A stretch of 17,062 bases of DNA from an uncultured Hyphomicrobiales bacterium (GTDB lineage: Bacteria; Pseudomonadota; Alphaproteobacteria; Rhizobiales; CAJQND01). The translations under genes and the position numbers were made by a program. The notes below the pieces were generated by a model. That model had not been told where the DNA came from. It searched no databases and saw nothing but the letters and a program-made list of their open reading frames with translations. Location: the NCBI GenBank assembly GCA_905479595.1, contig CAJQND010000325.1, positions 1-17,062 on the forward strand, given 5' to 3'. Below, piece by piece: positions 14,894-17,062 of this stretch (positions are counted from its first letter, which is position 1; every line of letters starts with the position of its first letter).

Positions 14894-16239
14894 GCCGCAT
14901 CTTCCGGGGTGCTGAATTTCGCACCGGTACTGGCCATCAAACCGGTGAAGTCGGGGAAGCTCGTGGCAATAATTTCACCATCATCCACCGTGACGGGCTT
15001 TTCTGTGGCCAGACCCAACATCAAAAATGCCATGGATATGCGGTGATCCATATGGGTTTCGACAATGCCGCCGCCCATTGGCGGTGTGCCGGTGCCAAAT
15101 ACCCGCATCCAGTCTTCGCCGGTTTCAACTTTTACGCCATTTGCCTCAAGCCCGGCGGCAACAGCGGCAAGGCGGTCAGATTCCTTAACCCGCAACTCAC
15201 CCAGCCCGCGCATTTCCGTAACACCATTGGCACAGGCCGCCGCAACCGCCAGGGCAGGGTACTCATCAATCATTGACGGGCCAATTTCTGGCGCAACATT
15301 GACGCCTTTTAAAGCACTGTGGCGAATGGAGAGGTCGGCCACCATTTCACCGCCAGCTTCGCGCTCATTGTTGCATTTAATATCAGCACCCATGGTGCGC
15401 AAAACCGCAATCAGGCCGGTGCGTGTATCATTGAGCATTACTCCGGGCAGGGTGATGTGTGACCCCTCGGTGATCAATGCAGCAATGATCGGGAACGCGG
15501 CAGAAGACGGATCGGCAGGCACATTAATATGCTGCCCGGTTAACCGTGCTGGTCCTTTTAAGGTGATCCTTCGGCAATCACCTTCATCATTTATCGTAAG
15601 GTCAGCTCCAAAAGCGCTCAACATTCGCTCTGTATGGTCACGGGTGAGCACAGGTTCGAGAATAACCGTTTCGCCATCTGTATTGAGGCCAGCCAGCAAT
15701 ATGGCTGATTTGACCTGTGCCGACGCGACTGGAAGTTCATAAGTAATTGGCTTAGGTGTCGTTGCGCCATGCAATGTGAGCGGTAACCGGCCACCTTCAG
15801 CGGCATCAAATCGTGCGCCCATGGCTTCAAGTGGCGCGATAACACGTCCCATGGGACGCTTTGTTAAGGAAGCGTCACCTGTAAATGTTGCTGAAGCTGG
15901 ATATGCGGCCGCCAAGCCCATGGTTAGCCGCACCCCGGTACCGGCATTGCCAAAATCAATTGGTTTGTTGGGTTTTGAAAGCCCTTTGCCTGCAAGCCCT
16001 TGTACAACCCAACGGCCATCGCGATGGCGCTCCACCCGCGCTCCAAAGGCGGCCATGGCACGTGCGGTGGCGTGCACATCTTCTGATTCCAGCAAACCGT
16101 CAATTGTGGTCTCACCCTCTGCCACGGCTCCAAACAATAGAGCGCGATGAGAGATGGATTTGTCACCGGGCACAGTGATCTCACCAGTGAGAGGGCCGGA
16201 ACGGTGCGCGCGAAGTGGTTTTGCGATTGTGGCAGACAC
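14890..16239 (-). CDS. aroA: 3-phosphoshikimate 1-carboxyvinyltransferase (EPSP synthase), class II type
   Basis: AroA joins phosphoenolpyruvate to shikimate 3-phosphate in the chorismate pathway, upstream of tryptophan synthesis. The 449-residue product has all four short motifs used to define class II enzymes: GDKS at 25-28, SAQVK at 173-177, RDHTE at 200-204 and NDTR at 270-273. Catalytic Asp325 (DEYPAL) and Glu353 (KESDRL) are present. FGNAGTGVRLTMG at 96-108 has glycine at residue 100, where the Agrobacterium CP4 enzyme has alanine. The start is GTG at 16239, 8 nt after AAGGA. It heads the minus-strand run, divergent from the FYDLN protein gene, and overlaps cmk by 4 bp. Confidence 0.97.
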   Translation of the reverse strand: MSATIAKPLRAHRSGPLTGEITVPGDKSISHRALLFGAVAEGETTIDGLLESEDVHATARAMAAFGARVERHRDGRWVVQGLAGKGLSKPNKPIDFGNAGTGVRLTMGLAAAYPASATFTGDASLTKRPMGRVIAPLEAMGARFDAAEGGRLPLTLHGATTPKPITYELPVASAQVKSAILLAGLNTDGETVILEPVLTRDHTERMLSAFGADLTINDEGDCRRITLKGPARLTGQHINVPADPSSAAFPIIAALITEGSHITLPGVMLNDTRTGLIAVLRTMGADIKCNNEREAGGEMVADLSIRHSALKGVNVAPEIGPSMIDEYPALAVAAACANGVTEMRGLGELRVKESDRLAAVAAGLEANGVKVETGEDWMRVFGTGTPPMGGGIVETHMDHRISMAFLMLGLATEKPVTVDDGEIIATSFPDFTGLMASTGAKFSTPEDAA

Positions 16240-16338
16240 AGTTGATATCCTTGTGATGAATGGCCATGCTTTAGCACGGTGATTTAGGCGCGTGTAGCGT
16301 CAAATCGCATTGTTTGTGCCTGTAATGTCGTTTTGGCT

Positions 16339-16367
16339 TTGACAGAGACACTTTCACATGGCATGGC
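16339..16367 (+). promoter_or_regulatory. Possible promoter for the FYDLN_acid gene
   Basis: A perfect -35 hexamer TTGACA is at 16339-16344. At 17 nt spacing the -10 would be CATGGC (16362-16367), a poor match to TATAAT but placed properly, 51 nt before the GTG start. In this 179-base divergent spacer the minus strand also has TTGACG (16303-16298) facing aroA, with no convincing -10. Confidence 0.35.
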
Positions 16368-16418
16368 ATTGCGAAATTCCAATCCAACGTCGATCTAAAG
16401 AACCGAAGGGGACTTCCC

Positions 16419-16841
16419 GTGGTCAAGCCAGAGTTAGGCACAAAACGCACATGCCCAGAATGTGCGGTAAAGTTTTATGATTTGCTCAAAGTGCCAATCG
16501 TATGCCCGATGTGTGAATTCACATTTGTAGCAGAACCTTTATTGCCGTCAAAAAATGGGCCTGCGCCCAAGCCGAAGGAAGTACCTGAACCCAAGGCAGT
16601 GGTCGAAGAGGATGATGACGAAGATGATATTGAAGTCATCAGCCTCGAAGAGGTTGACGAAGATGATGATGATGATGCAGTTGACCCCGATGTGGCGGCA
16701 GTTGCTGAAATCGAAGATGTTGAAGTCGACGACGATGACGACAGCAAAGCTGATTCAGACAAGTTTCTCGAAGATGACGACGAAGACGACGATGTCACGG
16801 GTATTCTCGGCGGCGTAAAACCCGGCGGCGAAGACGTCTAG
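16419..16841 (+). CDS. FYDLN_acid / TIGR02300 family zinc-ribbon protein with acidic tail
   Basis: The family is conserved in Alphaproteobacteria and, as far as I know, has no assigned function. The 140-residue product has an N-terminal zinc ribbon: Cys12-x2-Cys15 and Cys29-x2-Cys32 around KFYDLLKVPIVCP. The signature FYDLN is here FYDLL (19-23). After a proline/lysine linker (about 45-60) the rest is a low-complexity acidic tail with several runs of four to five Asp/Glu, ending in DVTGILGGVKPGGEDV. The start is GTG at 16419, 6 nt after AGGGGA. The gene is divergent from aroA and upstream of tRNA-Ala. The tail could bind basic proteins or metal ions, but this is only a guess. A repetitive GAT/GAC codon run encodes it. 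Confidence 0.88.
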   Translation: MVKPELGTKRTCPECAVKFYDLLKVPIVCPMCEFTFVAEPLLPSKNGPAPKPKEVPEPKAVVEEDDDEDDIEVISLEEVDEDDDDDAVDPDVAAVAEIEDVEVDDDDDSKADSDKFLEDDDEDDDVTGILGGVKPGGEDV

Positions 16842-16862
16842 GATAGACATTGGGTGTTTCAG

Positions 16863-16886
16863 AGTGCGAAATTAAAACTTCGCACT
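16863..16886 (+). terminator. Possible terminator hairpin after the FYDLN_acid gene
   Basis: A perfect 8-bp stem, AGTGCGAA at 16863-16870 and TTCGCACT at 16879-16886, has an 8-base loop and starts 21 nt after the stop codon. The following TGATCATT is only weakly T-rich, so termination may be poor or need another factor. Confidence 0.45.
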
Positions 16887-16960
16887 TGATCATTCAACTG
16901 TGCCGGAATAGTTTCCTGCCCGCATGGGAAGGGTAGCAACATTCCAACCCGGTACGAAGC

Positions 16961-16976
16961 GCCTCGCAGACGAGGC
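16961..16976 (+). other. GC-rich hairpin just before tRNA-Ala
   Basis: GCCTCG (16961-16966) and CGAGGC (16971-16976) form a perfect 6-bp stem with loop CAGA, ending 9 nt before the mature tRNA. It would sit in the 5' leader of the precursor if transcription begins upstream. A weak TTGATC/TAGTTT pair at 16886-16914 could be the promoter. The role of the hairpin is unknown. Confidence 0.35.
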
Positions 16977-16985
16977 ACACTGGAT

Positions 16986-17061
<76 letters not shown>

Positions 17062-17062
17062 C

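Noticed and set aside
16475..16798. Minus-strand serine-rich ORF of 107 codons
   Set aside because: It is the complement of the GAT/GAC/GAA run coding the acidic tail; the composition is forced by the real gene.

Overview
The window reads as an ordinary housekeeping stretch of an alphaproteobacterial chromosome, most likely Hyphomicrobiales (Rhizobiales). The grounds are gene content and order recalled from that group: a malic enzyme gene divergent from mutS, the run cmk-rpsA-sppA-ihfB-lapA, the block trpF-trpB-trpA-accD-folC, a class II (CP4-like) EPSP synthase, and an FYDLN_acid/TIGR02300 protein beside an Ala tRNA. The species cannot be named from the sequence. I found no insertion sequence, phage gene, CRISPR array, rRNA gene or broken gene.

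Layout. Bases 1-469 (minus) hold the 5' part of a malic enzyme gene cut by the window edge. A 232-base divergent spacer leads to mutS (plus, 702-3392). Its stop codon overlaps the stop codon of folC, the last gene of a long co-directional minus-strand run. Read in the direction of transcription, from 16239 down to 3389, that run is aroA-cmk-rpsA, then a strong intrinsic terminator, then sppA-ihfB-lapA-(unknown exported protein)-pyrF-trpF-trpB-trpA-accD-folC. At the right end a plus-strand gene for a zinc-ribbon protein with a very acidic tail (FYDLN_acid family) is followed by tRNA-Ala(GGC).

Function. The minus-strand run joins aromatic amino acid synthesis (aroA, trpFBA), pyrimidine metabolism (cmk, pyrF), fatty acid synthesis (accD), folate (folC), translation (rpsA), nucleoid structure (ihfB) and envelope proteins (sppA, lapA). 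Short gaps and overlaps (aroA/cmk 4 bp, pyrF/trpF 8 bp, trpB/trpA 2-nt gap) suggest translational coupling. Six genes appear to start with GTG (aroA, lapA, trpF, trpB, accD and the FYDLN protein).

No new multi-gene system was recognised. The points most worth a second look are an uncharacterised exported protein (9489-10358) with two calcium-loop-like motifs, whose ribosome binding site lies in a hairpin; an AccD that lacks all four zinc-ribbon cysteines and carries a roughly 95-residue acidic-then-basic tail; and the mutS/folC junction, which seems to bring together two blocks that are usually separate.
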